Source: CAWHNT01 sp963830775
Lineage (GTDB): Bacteria > Pseudomonadota > Alphaproteobacteria > Geminicoccales > Geminicoccaceae
NCBI GenBank assembly: GCA_963830775.1
Contig: CAWHNT010000009.1
Location: forward strand, 1 to 64,000
Length of the DNA: 64,000 bases
Direction: 5' to 3'
How positions within the stretch are numbered: position 1 is the stretch's first letter; every line of letters starts with the position of its first letter. The position numbers and the translations under genes are program-made. The notes beneath the pieces are model-generated. The model saw nothing but the letters and a program-made list of their open reading frames with translations. It did no database searches and had not been told where the DNA came from. Shown here in pieces: positions 15,350-24,012 of the stretch.

Positions 15350-16717
15350 TCAGGATGCCAGGCGGGCGGTCAGATCGTAGGCATCGCTGGCCGTGACCTC
15401 GACCAGTGCCATGTCGCCGGGATCGAGGCTGCCGCCGTCCAGGATCAGCACGCTGCCGTCGACCTCGGGCGCATCGCCCTTGCTGCGGCCGACGGCCTTC
15501 CCGTCATCGACCCCGTCGACGATGACCTCGATCCGGCGCCCGACCTTGGCGGCGAGACGGGCCGAGGAGATCGCCTGCTGGTGCTCCATCAGGCGGGCGT
15601 AGCGCTCCTCCTTCACCTCCTCCGGCACCGCACCCGGCAGGTCGTTGGCGGGAGCGCCCTCGACCGGCTCGTAGGTGAAGCAGCCGACGCGGTCGATCTG
15701 GGCTTCGCTGAGCCAGTCGAGGAGGAAGCGGAAGTCGGCCTCGGTCTCGCCGGGGAAGCCGACGATGAAGGTCGAGCGGAGCGTGAGGTCGGGGCAGAGC
15801 TCGCGCCAGCGGTGGATCCGGTCCAGCACCCGCATCTGGTTGGCGGGGCGGCGCATGGCCTTCAGGACCGTGGGTGCTGCATGCTGGAAGGGGATGTCGA
15901 GATAGGGGAGGATCCGGCCCTCCGCCATCAGCGGGATCACCTCGTCGACATGCGGGTAGGGGTAGACGTAATGCAGCCGCACCCAGGCGCCGAGCTGGCC
16001 CAAGGCATGGCAGAGATCGAGGAAGCGGGCGCGGACCTCGCCGCCGTGCCAGGGGCTGGCGGCGTAGCGGATGTCGGTGCCGTAAGCGCTGGTGTCCTGG
16101 GAGATGACCAGAAGCTCGCGCACGCCGGCGCCTACCAGCGCCTCGGCCTCGGCCAGCACGTCGGCGGCGGGCCTGGAGACGAGATCGCCGCGGAGCTTGG
16201 GGATGATGCAGAAGCTGCAGCGGTTGTTGCAGCCTTCGGAAATCTTCAGATACGCATAGTGCTTCGGCGTGAGGCGGAGCCCTTGCGCCGGGACAAGGTC
16301 GAGAAAGGGTGCGTGCGGCGGCGGGACCGCCGCGTGCACGGCCTCCAGCACGGCGTCGTACTGGTGCGGGCCGGTGACCGCCAGCACCTTGGGGTGGGCG
16401 GCGCGGATGGCCGCGGGATCGGCACCGAGGCAGCCGGTGACCACCACCTTGCCGTTCTCGACGATCGCCTCGCCGATCGCCTCCAGGGATTCGGCCCGGG
16501 CGCTGACCAGGAAGCCGCAGGTGTTGACGACCACCACGTCGGCACCCTGGTAGTCGGGGGCGATCTCGTAGCCCTCGGTGCGCAGCCGGGTGAGGATGCG
16601 CTCGGAATCGACCAGCGCCTTGGCGCAGCCGAGGCTGACGAAGCCGACGCGCGGCGGCTGCTTCGTGCGGGAGCGCGCGCGAGGTGCGCGCTGGCGGAGA
16701 CTGGTGGCGACAGGCAT
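15350..16717 (-). CDS. rimO: Ribosomal protein S12 methylthiotransferase RimO
   Basis: This radical-SAM methylthiotransferase (455 residues) modifies a conserved aspartate of ribosomal protein S12. The N-terminal UPF0004 domain carries cluster cysteines at 31 (VSLGCAKALVDSE), 67 (VVNTCGF) and 96 (VTGCLGA). The radical-SAM cluster is CNNRCSFC at 163-170, followed by RGDLVSRP. The C-terminal TRAM domain (residues ~390-455) is seen as RIEVIVDGV through VEVTASDAYDL. The VDSERI sequence after the first Cys separates RimO from MiaB. The start MPVATSLRQR at 16717 is divergent from modE by 23 bases, so the two promoters must overlap. Confidence 0.94.
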   Translation of the reverse strand: MPVATSLRQRAPRARSRTKQPPRVGFVSLGCAKALVDSERILTRLRTEGYEIAPDYQGADVVVVNTCGFLVSARAESLEAIGEAIVENGKVVVTGCLGADPAAIRAAHPKVLAVTGPHQYDAVLEAVHAAVPPPHAPFLDLVPAQGLRLTPKHYAYLKISEGCNNRCSFCIIPKLRGDLVSRPAADVLAEAEALVGAGVRELLVISQDTSAYGTDIRYAASPWHGGEVRARFLDLCHALGQLGAWVRLHYVYPYPHVDEVIPLMAEGRILPYLDIPFQHAAPTVLKAMRRPANQMRVLDRIHRWRELCPDLTLRSTFIVGFPGETEADFRFLLDWLSEAQIDRVGCFTYEPVEGAPANDLPGAVPEEVKEERYARLMEHQQAISSARLAAKVGRRIEVIVDGVDDGKAVGRSKGDAPEVDGSVLILDGGSLDPGDMALVEVTASDAYDLTARLAS

Positions 16718-16740
16718 GGCGCCTCTATACGCTGGCCGGC

Positions 16741-17088
16741 ATGGCGAGGCTATCGATCCGGATCGACTTCGCGCCCGGCGGCCGCCTGGGCCCCGGCAAG
16801 ATCGCGCTCCTCGAGCGCATCGCCGCCACCGGCTCGATCTCGGCCGCGGGCCGGGCGATGGGCATGTCCTACCGCCGGGCATGGCTCCTGGTCGAGGCGT
16901 TGAACGGCCAGTTCCGCGAGCCCGTGGTCGCGACCCAGACCGGCGGCAGCCATGGCGGCGGGGCGGTGCTCACCCCGTTCGGCAACGAGCTTGTGGCAAC
17001 CTATCGCACGCTCGAACGCGAGCTGCACGACAGCGCCGCGGAGCGCTTGGCAGGGCTCGAGGACCGGGCCCGGCGCGAAACGGATTGA
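16741..17088 (+). CDS. modE: ModE-type winged-helix molybdenum regulator, HTH domain only
   Basis: This 115-residue regulator corresponds to the N-terminal domain of ModE: LGPGKIALLERIAATGSISA, then AAGRAMGMSYRRAWLLVEAL, NGQFREPVVATQTGGSHGGG and AVLTPFGNELVATYR. This is the classic LysR-like HTH and wing of ModE. The C-terminal molybdate-binding (Mop) domains of the E. coli protein are absent, so how it senses molybdate is unclear. It starts 58 bases ahead of modA, and an operator matching the ModE pattern lies in that gap. It presumably represses modABC when molybdate is plentiful. The ATG at 16741 is preferred to an upstream in-frame start because homology begins there. Confidence 0.85.
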   Translation: MARLSIRIDFAPGGRLGPGKIALLERIAATGSISAAGRAMGMSYRRAWLLVEALNGQFREPVVATQTGGSHGGGAVLTPFGNELVATYRTLERELHDSAAERLAGLEDRARRETD

Positions 17089-17102
17089 CCGGCTGTGGCC
17101 TG

Positions 17103-17126
17103 CGATATATCCGCTTGGGAATAACG
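17103..17126 (+). promoter_or_regulatory. ModE operator (Mo-box) upstream of modA
   Basis: CGATAT, a 12-base spacer, then ATAACG lies between modE and modA. Both half-sites fit CGNTAT, and the 12-base spacing equals that which I recall for the E. coli modA operator (CGTTAT-N12-ATAACG). It sits 20 bases before the modA ATG, where a bound repressor would block transcription. Confidence 0.65.
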
Positions 17127-17146
17127 TTTCAGGAGGGCCATTCGCG

Positions 17147-17929
17147 ATGCCTGGCTGGCGGCAGCTCATAGCGGCTCTGGGAATGCTCCTGCTCCCGGTG
17201 TCCTCGGCGCTTGCCGAGGAGCCACCCGTGATCGCCGGTGCGGCGGACCTGAAGTTCGCACTGGAGGAGGTGGCAAATCTCTTCCGATCGGGGGGCGGCC
17301 AGGAGGTGAGACTGACCTTCGGCTCGTCCGGCAACTTCGCGCGCCAGATCGAGCAGGGGGCGCCCTTCCAGATGTTCATGTCGGCGGACGAGGGCTTCGT
17401 CCTGCGCCTGGCGGACAAGGGCCTCACGGCCGATCAGGGCACGCTCTATGCGATCGGGCGCATCGTGCTCTTCGCCCCGCACGGCTCGTCGCTCCAGACC
17501 GGGAACGGGCTCGCTGGACTGAAAACGGCGCTGGACGAGGGTGCGATCGAACGATTCGCGATCGCGAATCCCGAGCACGCGCCCTACGGGCGGGCAGCCG
17601 AGGAGGCGCTGCGGCACGCAGGCTTGTGGGATGCCGTGCGTCCTCGGCTCGTTCTCGGCGAGAATGCGGCTCAGGCCGCCCAGTTCGCCAGCTCCGGGTC
17701 GGCGCAGGGCGGCATCATCCCCTACTCCCTCTCGGTTGCGCCGGAGGTGGCGCGGCTCGGACGCTTCAGCCTGATCCCGGAGGACTGGCACAAGCCCTTG
17801 AAGCAGCGCATGGTGCTGCTGACGAGTGCTGGCGAGACGGCGCGCGCGTTCTACGCCTTCGTGCAGACGCGGCCGGCGCGGGAGATTTTCGTCCGCTACG
17901 GGTTCGTGCTCCCTGGCGAGACCTCGTGA
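17147..17929 (+). CDS. modA: Molybdate ABC transporter substrate-binding protein
   Basis: This is a periplasmic molybdate/tungstate-binding protein of 260 residues. It has a signal peptide MPGWRQLIAALGMLLLPVSS ending near ALAEEPP. ModA landmarks follow: VIAGAADLKFALEEV, TFGSSGNFARQIEQGAPFQM, FMSADEGFVLRLADKG and ANPEHAPYGRAAEEAL, the last being the hinge and ligand region. A strong ribosome site AGGAGGG stands 9 bases before the ATG. It is the first gene of modABC and is preceded by the operator at 17103-17126. Together with modB and modC it forms a high-affinity importer supplying molybdenum cofactor synthesis. Confidence 0.92.
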   Translation: MPGWRQLIAALGMLLLPVSSALAEEPPVIAGAADLKFALEEVANLFRSGGGQEVRLTFGSSGNFARQIEQGAPFQMFMSADEGFVLRLADKGLTADQGTLYAIGRIVLFAPHGSSLQTGNGLAGLKTALDEGAIERFAIANPEHAPYGRAAEEALRHAGLWDAVRPRLVLGENAAQAAQFASSGSAQGGIIPYSLSVAPEVARLGRFSLIPEDWHKPLKQRMVLLTSAGETARAFYAFVQTRPAREIFVRYGFVLPGETS

Positions 17930-17933
17930 GCCC

Positions 17934-18602
17934 ATGGACTGGACGGCCTTCAGGCTTTCGCTTGCGCTTGCCGGCTGGACCGTCGCCATCCTTCTCCCGG
18001 TCGGCATCGTTGTCGGCCGGCAGCTCGCCTACCGTCGCTTTCCGGGGCGCGGGCTGATCGAGGGCCTGCTGGCGCTGCCCCTCGTACTCCCGCCCACCGT
18101 GCTCGGGTTCTACCTTCTGGTCACGTTCGGCGACCTCTCGCCCTTCGGCGAGGTCTATCGGCGAGTGTTCGGGCAGGGCCTGGTCTTCACCTTCGAAGGG
18201 CTGGTCGCAGCGTCGCTCATCGCCAACCTGCCCTTTGCCATCCAGCCGGTGCAGCGCGCCTTCGAAGCGGTCCCGCGCGAGCTGCGGGATGCCGCCGCCT
18301 GCTGCGGCATGAGCCCGCTCGCAACCCTGTTGCGGATCGAGCTGCCGCTCGCCTGGCCCGGCATGCTGGGCTCCGTCGTGCTGACGTTCGCCCACACGCT
18401 GGGCGAGTTCGGCGTCGTGCTCATGGTCGGCGGCAACATTCCCGGGGAGACGAAGACGATCGCGGTCGCGATCTACGATCGCGTCCAGGCCTTCGACGAG
18501 GCGGCTGCCGGCCGGATGTCGCTGGCACTTCTTTGCATCTCGTTGGCTGCCATCGCGGCGGCCAACATGATCTCGGCCCAGGTCGGACGGCGGCATGGGT
18601 GA
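17934..18602 (+). CDS. modB: Molybdate ABC transporter permease
   Basis: This 222-residue inner-membrane permease begins MDWTAFRLSLALAGWTVAIL. It has about five hydrophobic segments, with the ModB signature LLALPLVLPPTVLGFYLLV. The EAA-loop that docks the ATPase is RELRDAAACCGMSPLATLLR, followed by ELPLAWPGMLGSVVLTFAHT and LGEFGVVLMVGGNIPGETKT, which are near-invariant in ModB. It follows modA by four bases, and its end overlaps the modC ATG by eight bases, giving a coupled modA-B-C unit. Confidence 0.94.
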   Translation: MDWTAFRLSLALAGWTVAILLPVGIVVGRQLAYRRFPGRGLIEGLLALPLVLPPTVLGFYLLVTFGDLSPFGEVYRRVFGQGLVFTFEGLVAASLIANLPFAIQPVQRAFEAVPRELRDAAACCGMSPLATLLRIELPLAWPGMLGSVVLTFAHTLGEFGVVLMVGGNIPGETKTIAVAIYDRVQAFDEAAAGRMSLALLCISLAAIAAANMISAQVGRRHG

Positions 18603-19731
18603 ACTGGGCGGCTTGTACGCCCGGCTGCGTCAGGAAGGACCGATCCGGCTCGACGTCGAGCTGACCGTCAAGCCCGGCGAGCTTCTGGGGCTGGTCGGGC
18701 CGTCCGGCAGCGGCAAGACGACGGTACTCCACGGCATTGCAGGCCTCTACCGCCCGGGGGAGGGTCTGGTCCGCTGCGGCGGTGCCACCTGGCTCGACAC
18801 CAAGCGCGGCATCTGCGAGCCCGCGCACAGGCGTCGGGTCGGCATGGTCTTCCAGAGCTACGCCCTCTTTCCGCACATGACGGCGCTGGACAATGTTGCA
18901 GCCGCCTTGGGCCATCTGCCGAGCCACGCCCGGACCGATCGGGCGCGCGAGCTCCTGGCGAGGGTCCGTCTGCAAGGGCTCGAGCTGCGGCGTCCGGCAG
19001 CATTGTCCGGCGGACAGCAGCAGCGCGTGGCGGTAGCCCGGGCGCTCGCCCGCGAGCCGGCGGCCCTTCTTCTCGACGAGCCCTTCTCGGCGGTGGACAT
19101 GGCCACGCGGCAGCGGCTCTACCGCGAGCTGGCGGAGCTGCGGGCGGGCCTTGCCATGCCGGCGATCCTGGTCACGCACGACATCGACGAGGCCAGCCTG
19201 CTGGCGAACCGCCTGGCGGTACTGCACCACGGCCGGACCCTGCAGACCGGCACGCCGACCGAGGTCCGGCGGCGCCCCAACGATGCCGAGGTTGCGCGGC
19301 TGATGGGGCTGCGCAACCTCTTCAAGGGTGAGGTCGCCGGCCACGAGCGGCAGGCAGGCCGTACCATTCTGCGCTGGGGCGGCCTTCAGCTCGAGGCGCG
19401 CCTGCAGGACGAGATGCCGGCCGGCAGCAGGACCGACTGGATCATCCCCGCGGCGGACGTGATCCTCCACCGCCGCGATCGGCCGTCCCGAGGCGAGCAC
19501 GAGAACCCGGTGCCCGGCAGGGTTCGAGAGCTGATCGTGCTGGGCGACGTGGTGGAAGCGGCGCTCGAGCCCACGGCCGCTCCCGGCGAGCGGATCAGCT
19601 TCGCCCTGCCGCTCCACAGCGCCCGCCGCAACGGCCTGGAGCACGGCGTCGAGGCCACGCTCTCGCTCCTGGCCCAGGGCATCCACCTGATGCCTCCCGC
19701 GCGCGAGGGAGGCCACGCCGCCGTCGGGCGC
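18595..19731 (+). CDS. modC: Molybdate ABC transporter ATPase, open at its 3' end into opgD
   Basis: This ATPase energises ModB. It has Walker A GPSGSGKT at residues 35-42, Q-loop VFQSYALFPH, signature LSGGQQQRVAVARALA, Walker B ALLLDEPFSAVD and switch His in LVTHDIDE. The C-terminal molybdate-responsive TOBE/Mop domain (NPVPGRVRELIVLGDVVEAA through LLAQGIHLMP) is present to about base 19692. No stop codon follows: the same frame runs on into the OpgD-like protein and ends at 21429. The end given here is only the last codon before the next in-frame ATG. Stops TGA and TAG lie in a neighbouring frame at 19730-19750, so a small indel may have created a false fusion. Confidence 0.88.
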
Positions 19732-21429
19732 ATGACGGGACCGCGGCTAGCGCCGCATGCTACATCCCATTATCTCTGGCCCGCGTGCTACGGCCCGACC
19801 CCGGGCCGCCATCAACGAAGGCGAACGACCCTGCACCGTCGCGATTTCCTGGGCCGCAGCGCCCTGCTGCCGGCATGGGGCTCCCTGGCTCCGATCCTCC
19901 TCCACGCACCTGCTCTCCTGGCCCAGACAGCCGCGGGCGAGCCGCAGCCCTTCGACTGGGAGTGGCTGAAGGCGCATGTCCGCGAGCGGGCCACCGCACC
20001 CCATGTCCAACCCGGCGAGGACCGGCCGCCGCAGGTCCAGGCGCTTTCCTGGGACCAGTACAACGCGATCCGCTTCCGGCCGGACCAGGCACTCTGGGTC
20101 GGCACGGACCTCACCTTCCAGGTCCAGTTCTTCCATCTGGGCATCTTCTACCGCCATGCCGTCCACATCTTCGAGGTCGACGGCGGCACCGCGCGCGAGA
20201 TCGCCTACGACCCCGGCATGTTCGACTTCGGCGCGGTGCGCTTCGACCCGCCGCTGAGCCCCGAGCTGGGCTTCGCCGGCTTTCGCCTCCACTTCCACAC
20301 CAACTTCCAGCAGGACGTCGCGGTCTTCCAGGGTGCCTCCTATTTCCGCGCCACCGACCGCAACAACCAGTACGGGCTCTCCGGCCGCGGGCTCGCCGTA
20401 GACAGCGGCTTCCTCGACCAGCCCGAGGAGTTCCCGGTCTTCACCCGCTACTGGCTGGTGCGGCCGCGCCCGACCGACACCGTGCTCACCGTCTACGCGC
20501 TCCTGGAGAGCGAGAGTGCGATCGGCGCCTTCCGCTTCGGCGTGGCCCCTGGCGGGGTCACGATCATGGACGTCACCAGCCACCTGGTCATGCGCCGGCA
20601 GGTGCGCCGGCTGGGCTTTGCACCGCTGACCAGCATGTACCAGTTCGGCGAGAACGACCGCCGCGTGTCCGACGACTGGCGCCAGGAGATCCACGACTCG
20701 GACGGGCTTGCGATGTGGCGCGGCAACGGCGAGTGGGTGTGGCGGCCGCTGGTCAACCCGCCGCAGCTCCGCGTCTCCTGGTTCAGCGACGAGAACCCCA
20801 AAGGCTTCGGCCTCCTCCAGCGCGACCGCAAGTTCGACAGCTACCAGGACGAGGGTGCCCGCTACGAGGCGCGGCCCTCGCTCTGGGTCGAGCCGCTGCA
20901 CGACTGGGGCAAGGGCGGCTTCCACCTGGTCGAGCTGCCGACCGCCGACGAGACCTTCGACAACGTCGTGGCCTTCTGGACCCCGCTCGAGCCGCCGGCA
21001 CCGGGCCAGGAGCTGGAGCTCCGCTACAAGCTGCACTGGTGCCCCGACCCGCCGGCCCGCCCGCCGCTGGCCCAGTGCATCGCCACCCGGATCGGCCGCG
21101 GCGGCATCATCGGCCACCCGCCGGACCGCAACCTGCGCAAGTTCGTGGTCGACTTCTCAGGCGGCGACCTGCCCCTGGTCCCGCGCGGCGCCCCGGTCGA
21201 GCCCGTGGTCACCGTCTCGCGCGGCGAGGTGATGCGCCTGACCGTGCTCGACGGCCAGATCCTGATCTCGCCTTTGGCCCGCCCGCTCCCCGCCATCAAC
21301 GGCTGGCGGGTCACCTTCGACTATAGCTGGGAAGGCATGGACCCGGTCGACATGCGCCTCTTCCTGCGCATGGGGCCGACCACCCTGACCGAGACCTGGC
21401 TCTACCAGTGGACGCCGCCGCACGCCTGA
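19732..21429 (+). CDS. opgD: Periplasmic glucan biosynthesis protein, OpgD/MdoD type
   Basis: This protein belongs to the MdoG/MdoD family that shapes osmoregulated periplasmic glucans. It carries a twin-arginine signal (RRRTTLHRRDFLGRSALLPA) typical of OpgD. Family sequence follows: FDWEWLKAHVRERA, YNAIRFRPDQALW, FFHLGIFYRHAVHIFEVDGG, YFRATDRNNQYGLSGRGLAV and RDRKFDSYQDEGARYE. The start is uncertain, because the frame is continuous with modC. Candidates are the ATG at 19732, a CTG just before HRRDFLG with GAAGG upstream, or an ATG at 19757 in another frame (MLHPIISG). No opgH glucosyltransferase is in the window. A real ModC-OpgD fusion would be unprecedented and mis-topological; I favour two genes. 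Confidence 0.85.
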   Translation: MTGPRLAPHATSHYLWPACYGPTPGRHQRRRTTLHRRDFLGRSALLPAWGSLAPILLHAPALLAQTAAGEPQPFDWEWLKAHVRERATAPHVQPGEDRPPQVQALSWDQYNAIRFRPDQALWVGTDLTFQVQFFHLGIFYRHAVHIFEVDGGTAREIAYDPGMFDFGAVRFDPPLSPELGFAGFRLHFHTNFQQDVAVFQGASYFRATDRNNQYGLSGRGLAVDSGFLDQPEEFPVFTRYWLVRPRPTDTVLTVYALLESESAIGAFRFGVAPGGVTIMDVTSHLVMRRQVRRLGFAPLTSMYQFGENDRRVSDDWRQEIHDSDGLAMWRGNGEWVWRPLVNPPQLRVSWFSDENPKGFGLLQRDRKFDSYQDEGARYEARPSLWVEPLHDWGKGGFHLVELPTADETFDNVVAFWTPLEPPAPGQELELRYKLHWCPDPPARPPLAQCIATRIGRGGIIGHPPDRNLRKFVVDFSGGDLPLVPRGAPVEPVVTVSRGEVMRLTVLDGQILISPLARPLPAINGWRVTFDYSWEGMDPVDMRLFLRMGPTTLTETWLYQWTPPHA

Positions 21430-21494
21430 GGCCGGTTCTGGCCTCGGCCATGCGGCGCGTGTAGAGGTCGGGCCCCGGTCGGCCGGAGGGAAGC

Positions 21495-22802
21495 ATGAGC
21501 AACGTCGCGGTCGTAGGCGCCCAGTGGGGCGATGAAGGCAAGGGCAAGATCGTCGACTGGCTCTCGGAGCGGGCCGACGTCGTGGTGCGCTTCCAGGGCG
21601 GGCACAATGCCGGGCACACGCTGGTCATCGACGGCCGCACCTACAAGCTCTCGCTGCTCCCTTCCGGCGTGGTCCGTCCGGGCCGGCTCTCGATCATCGG
21701 CAACGGGGTCGTGATCGACCCCTGGGCGCTGATGCAGGAGATCGAGACCCTGCGCGGCATGGGGGTGACCATCTCGGTCGAGACCCTGCGGATCGCCGAG
21801 AACGCGGCCCTGATCCTCCCCCTCCACGGCGAGCTGGACCGCGCCCGCGAGCTGGCGCGCGAGGGCAGCAAGGAGGGCATGGGCAAGATCGGCACCACCG
21901 GACGCGGCATCGGCCCGGCCTATGAGGACAAGGCTGCCCGCCGCGCCATCCGCGTCTGCGACCTCGCCGACCCTGCCATGCTGGAGACCCGCCTGCACGA
22001 GCTGCTGCTGCACCACAACGCGCTCCGGCGCGGCTTCGGCATCGAGGAGATCGACGGCCAGCGCCTGCTCAAGGACCTCCAGGCCCTGGCGCCCAGGCTC
22101 CTCCCCTTCGCCGAGCCGGTCTGGCTGCGCCTGGCCGAGCTGAAGCGCGCCGGCCGCCGCATCCTGTTCGAGGGTGCGCAAGGCACCATGCTCGACGTCG
22201 ACCACGGCACCTACCCCTTCGTCACCTCCTCCAACACGGTGGCGGGTGCTGCCGCCACCGGCTCCGGCATCGGCCCCGACGGCGTCGGCTACGTGCTGGG
22301 CATCTGCAAGGCCTACACCACCCGCGTCGGCTCGGGCCCCTTCCCCACCGAGCTCCAGGACGACACCGGCCGCCGCCTGGGCGAGCGCGGCCGCGAGTTC
22401 GGCACCGTCACCGGCCGCCCCCGCCGCTGCGGCTGGTTCGACGCCGTCCTCGTCCGCCAGGCGGTCAAGCTCGGCGGCATCAAGGGCCTGGCGCTGACCA
22501 AGCTCGACGTGCTCGACGGCTTCCCGACCCTCAAGGTCTGCACCGCCTACTCCCTCCAGGGCCAGCTCCTCCACCACCTCCCCGCCGGCATGGGCGCCCA
22601 GGCAGCCGCCCGCCCGGTCTACGAGGAGCTGGACGGCTGGGAGGAGACCACCAACGGCGCCCGCAGCTTCGCCCAGCTCCCGGCCAACGCGGTGAAGTAC
22701 GTGAAGCGGCTGGAGGAGCTGGTGGAGTGCCCGGTGGCGCTGCTCTCCACCAGCCCGGACCGGGACGACACCATCCTGGTGCGGGATCCGTTTGCGGATT
22801 GA
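21495..22802 (+). CDS. purA: Adenylosuccinate synthetase
   Basis: This 435-residue enzyme joins IMP and aspartate using GTP in the first step to AMP. The start MSNVAVVGAQWGDEGKGKIV contains the P-loop and catalytic Asp/His region (FQGGHNAGHTLVIDG). It is followed by GNGVVIDPWALMQEI, the IMP site GTTGRGIGPAYEDKAARRAI and the GTP site KLDVLDGFPTLKVC. Full-length for the family. The ATG has a purine-rich GGAGGGAAG just upstream. The next gene begins 18 bases after its stop, on the same strand, but is a toxin gene, so transcription read-through from purA is possible. Confidence 0.96.
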   Translation: MSNVAVVGAQWGDEGKGKIVDWLSERADVVVRFQGGHNAGHTLVIDGRTYKLSLLPSGVVRPGRLSIIGNGVVIDPWALMQEIETLRGMGVTISVETLRIAENAALILPLHGELDRARELAREGSKEGMGKIGTTGRGIGPAYEDKAARRAIRVCDLADPAMLETRLHELLLHHNALRRGFGIEEIDGQRLLKDLQALAPRLLPFAEPVWLRLAELKRAGRRILFEGAQGTMLDVDHGTYPFVTSSNTVAGAAATGSGIGPDGVGYVLGICKAYTTRVGSGPFPTELQDDTGRRLGERGREFGTVTGRPRRCGWFDAVLVRQAVKLGGIKGLALTKLDVLDGFPTLKVCTAYSLQGQLLHHLPAGMGAQAAARPVYEELDGWEETTNGARSFAQLPANAVKYVKRLEELVECPVALLSTSPDRDDTILVRDPFAD

Positions 22803-22820
22803 AGCTCAGGTGTCCTGGGC

Positions 22821-23102
22821 GTGATCAGGAGCTTCCGCTGCCGCGAAACGGCACGCCTATTCGATGACCAGAACGTTGCCCAATTCCGCTCCATCGAGAG
22901 AGCTGCGCGGCGTAAGCTGCTGATCCTGAGCCAAGCGAAGCGCCTTGAGGACCTGCGCTCTCCGCCGGGCAACCGGCTCGAGCCATTGAAGGGCGACCGT
23001 CGCGGGCAGTACAGTATCCGCATCAACGACCAGTGGCGGATCTGCTTCCGCTGGGTCGAGGCCGGTGCAGAGGACGTCGAGATCGTCGATTACCATGACT
23101 GA
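22821..23102 (+). CDS. higB: HigB-type RelE-fold mRNA interferase toxin
   Basis: This 93-residue toxin of the HigB/RelE family cleaves mRNA on the ribosome. It begins with a GTG (MIRSFRCRETARLF), then RKLLILSQAKRLEDLRSPPG, NRLEPLKGDRRGQYSIRIND and QWRICFRWVEAGAEDVEIVD. The GxYSIRINDQWRICF core is the diagnostic RelE-like beta-sheet with catalytic Arg residues. Toxin-before-antitoxin order is typical of hig loci, and its last eight bases overlap the higA start. It lies immediately after purA and before a second toxin-antitoxin pair on the other strand. Confidence 0.9.
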   Translation: MIRSFRCRETARLFDDQNVAQFRSIERAARRKLLILSQAKRLEDLRSPPGNRLEPLKGDRRGQYSIRINDQWRICFRWVEAGAEDVEIVDYHD

Positions 23103-23418
23103 CGAGTCGCTGAGCGCTGCCGAGGAGCTTCTCCCTCCCATCCCGCCGGGCGAGATCCTGCGGGAGGAGTTCGTGCGCCCGCACGGGCTCACGCTGGCAC
23201 AGGTAGCTCGTGACCTTGGCGTGAATACTGGCCGCCTGAGTGAGATCGTACACGGGCGAGCCCGCATCACTGCCGAGATGGCACTCCGGCTCGGCAAGTA
23301 TTTCGGCACGAGCCCCGAGCTCTGGCTCGGCCTGCAGATGGACTACGACATGCGCAAGGCCCGCCGCGAGGTCTGGCCCACTATCGAGGCAGGCGTGCGC
23401 AGCCTGCGCGCAGCCTGA
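23095..23418 (+). CDS. higA: HigA-type HTH antitoxin
   Basis: This 107-residue XRE-family antitoxin pairs with HigB. Its core is PPIPPGEILREEFVRPHGLT, then LAQVARDLGVNTGRLSEIVH, GRARITAEMALRLGKYFGTS and PELWLGLQMDYDMRKARRE. All are standard HigA motifs, with the HTH at about residues 30-65. It neutralises the toxin and represses its own promoter. The ATG at 23095 overlaps the higB TGA (ATGACTGA). An upstream in-frame start inside higB exists but is less likely. Confidence 0.92.
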   Translation: MTDESLSAAEELLPPIPPGEILREEFVRPHGLTLAQVARDLGVNTGRLSEIVHGRARITAEMALRLGKYFGTSPELWLGLQMDYDMRKARREVWPTIEAGVRSLRAA

Positions 23419-23461
23419 GCCACCGGCTGCTCCGCGGACCGAGGCGCGGCGAAAGGGTTCC

Positions 23462-23776
23462 TCAGGAGACGAAAGTCAAAGTGCCTGGGCAGGCAGCTTG
23501 CAGTGCCGCCGCGATCGTCTCGATCTTGGCCAAGACGAGGCGCCTGCGCGTTTCCGCGATCACGACGACCGCGAGGCTCAGACTTGCCAGATCGTTCTCG
23601 AATGGCAAGGCACGATCACCGGTCAACAGGATGTCGAACTGCTCGCTTGCGGCCCGCAAAATCTCTGCGTCGCTCCAGCTGCTCCATCCCATGAACGAGA
23701 CCGTCCGCGCATCGAAGCCGGCCAGGGCACGGTGGAGCTGGACCGGCAGGCACTCGTCGATCAGCACGCGCCGCAT
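23462..23776 (-). CDS. DUF5615 PIN-like toxin
   Basis: This 104-residue PIN-like protein of the DUF5615 family is usually the toxin of a pair with DUF433. Key features are MRRVLIDECLPVQLHRAL with the conserved Asp-Glu, DILLTGDRALPFENDL, the C-terminal TGD-type acidic motif, and the WSDAEILRAASEQ helix. The start ATG shares a base with the TGA of the upstream DUF433 gene, so the two are coupled. The stop is 43 bases from the convergent higA stop, making two toxin-antitoxin pairs back to back. Ribonuclease activity is inferred from the fold. Confidence 0.8.
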   Translation of the reverse strand: MRRVLIDECLPVQLHRALAGFDARTVSFMGWSSWSDAEILRAASEQFDILLTGDRALPFENDLASLSLAVVVIAETRRRLVLAKIETIAAALQAACPGTLTFVS

Positions 23777-24012
23777 CAGGCGGCGGTGTCGAGCACTCGG
23801 TGCCGGGCAAGATCGAGCACGGCGAGAACGTCCGGCCGGCTCAGGCTCGGATAGCTCTCCAGCACCTCATCGACCGTGAGCCCGTCGGCAAGGTTGTCGA
23901 ACAGGACGTCTATCGGGACACGCGTGCCACGGAAGACGGGTCGTCCGGCAAGGATGCCCGGATCGCGCACAATCGGAATCTGCGACGAGGTCGACAGCTC
24001 GGCATCGGGCAC
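23776..24012 (-). CDS. DUF433 antitoxin-like protein
   Basis: This 78-residue DUF433 protein has the hallmark RDPGILAGRPVFRGTRVPID and VLFDNLADGLTVDEVLESYP, then SLSRPDVLAVLDLARHRVLD, an HTH-type fold related to VapB45-like antitoxins. It is encoded first in the pair with the DUF5615 toxin and overlaps it by one base. It probably binds its own promoter, which would lie in the short gap to the MFS transporter gene upstream on the same strand. Confidence 0.85.
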   Translation of the reverse strand: MPDAELSTSSQIPIVRDPGILAGRPVFRGTRVPIDVLFDNLADGLTVDEVLESYPSLSRPDVLAVLDLARHRVLDTAA

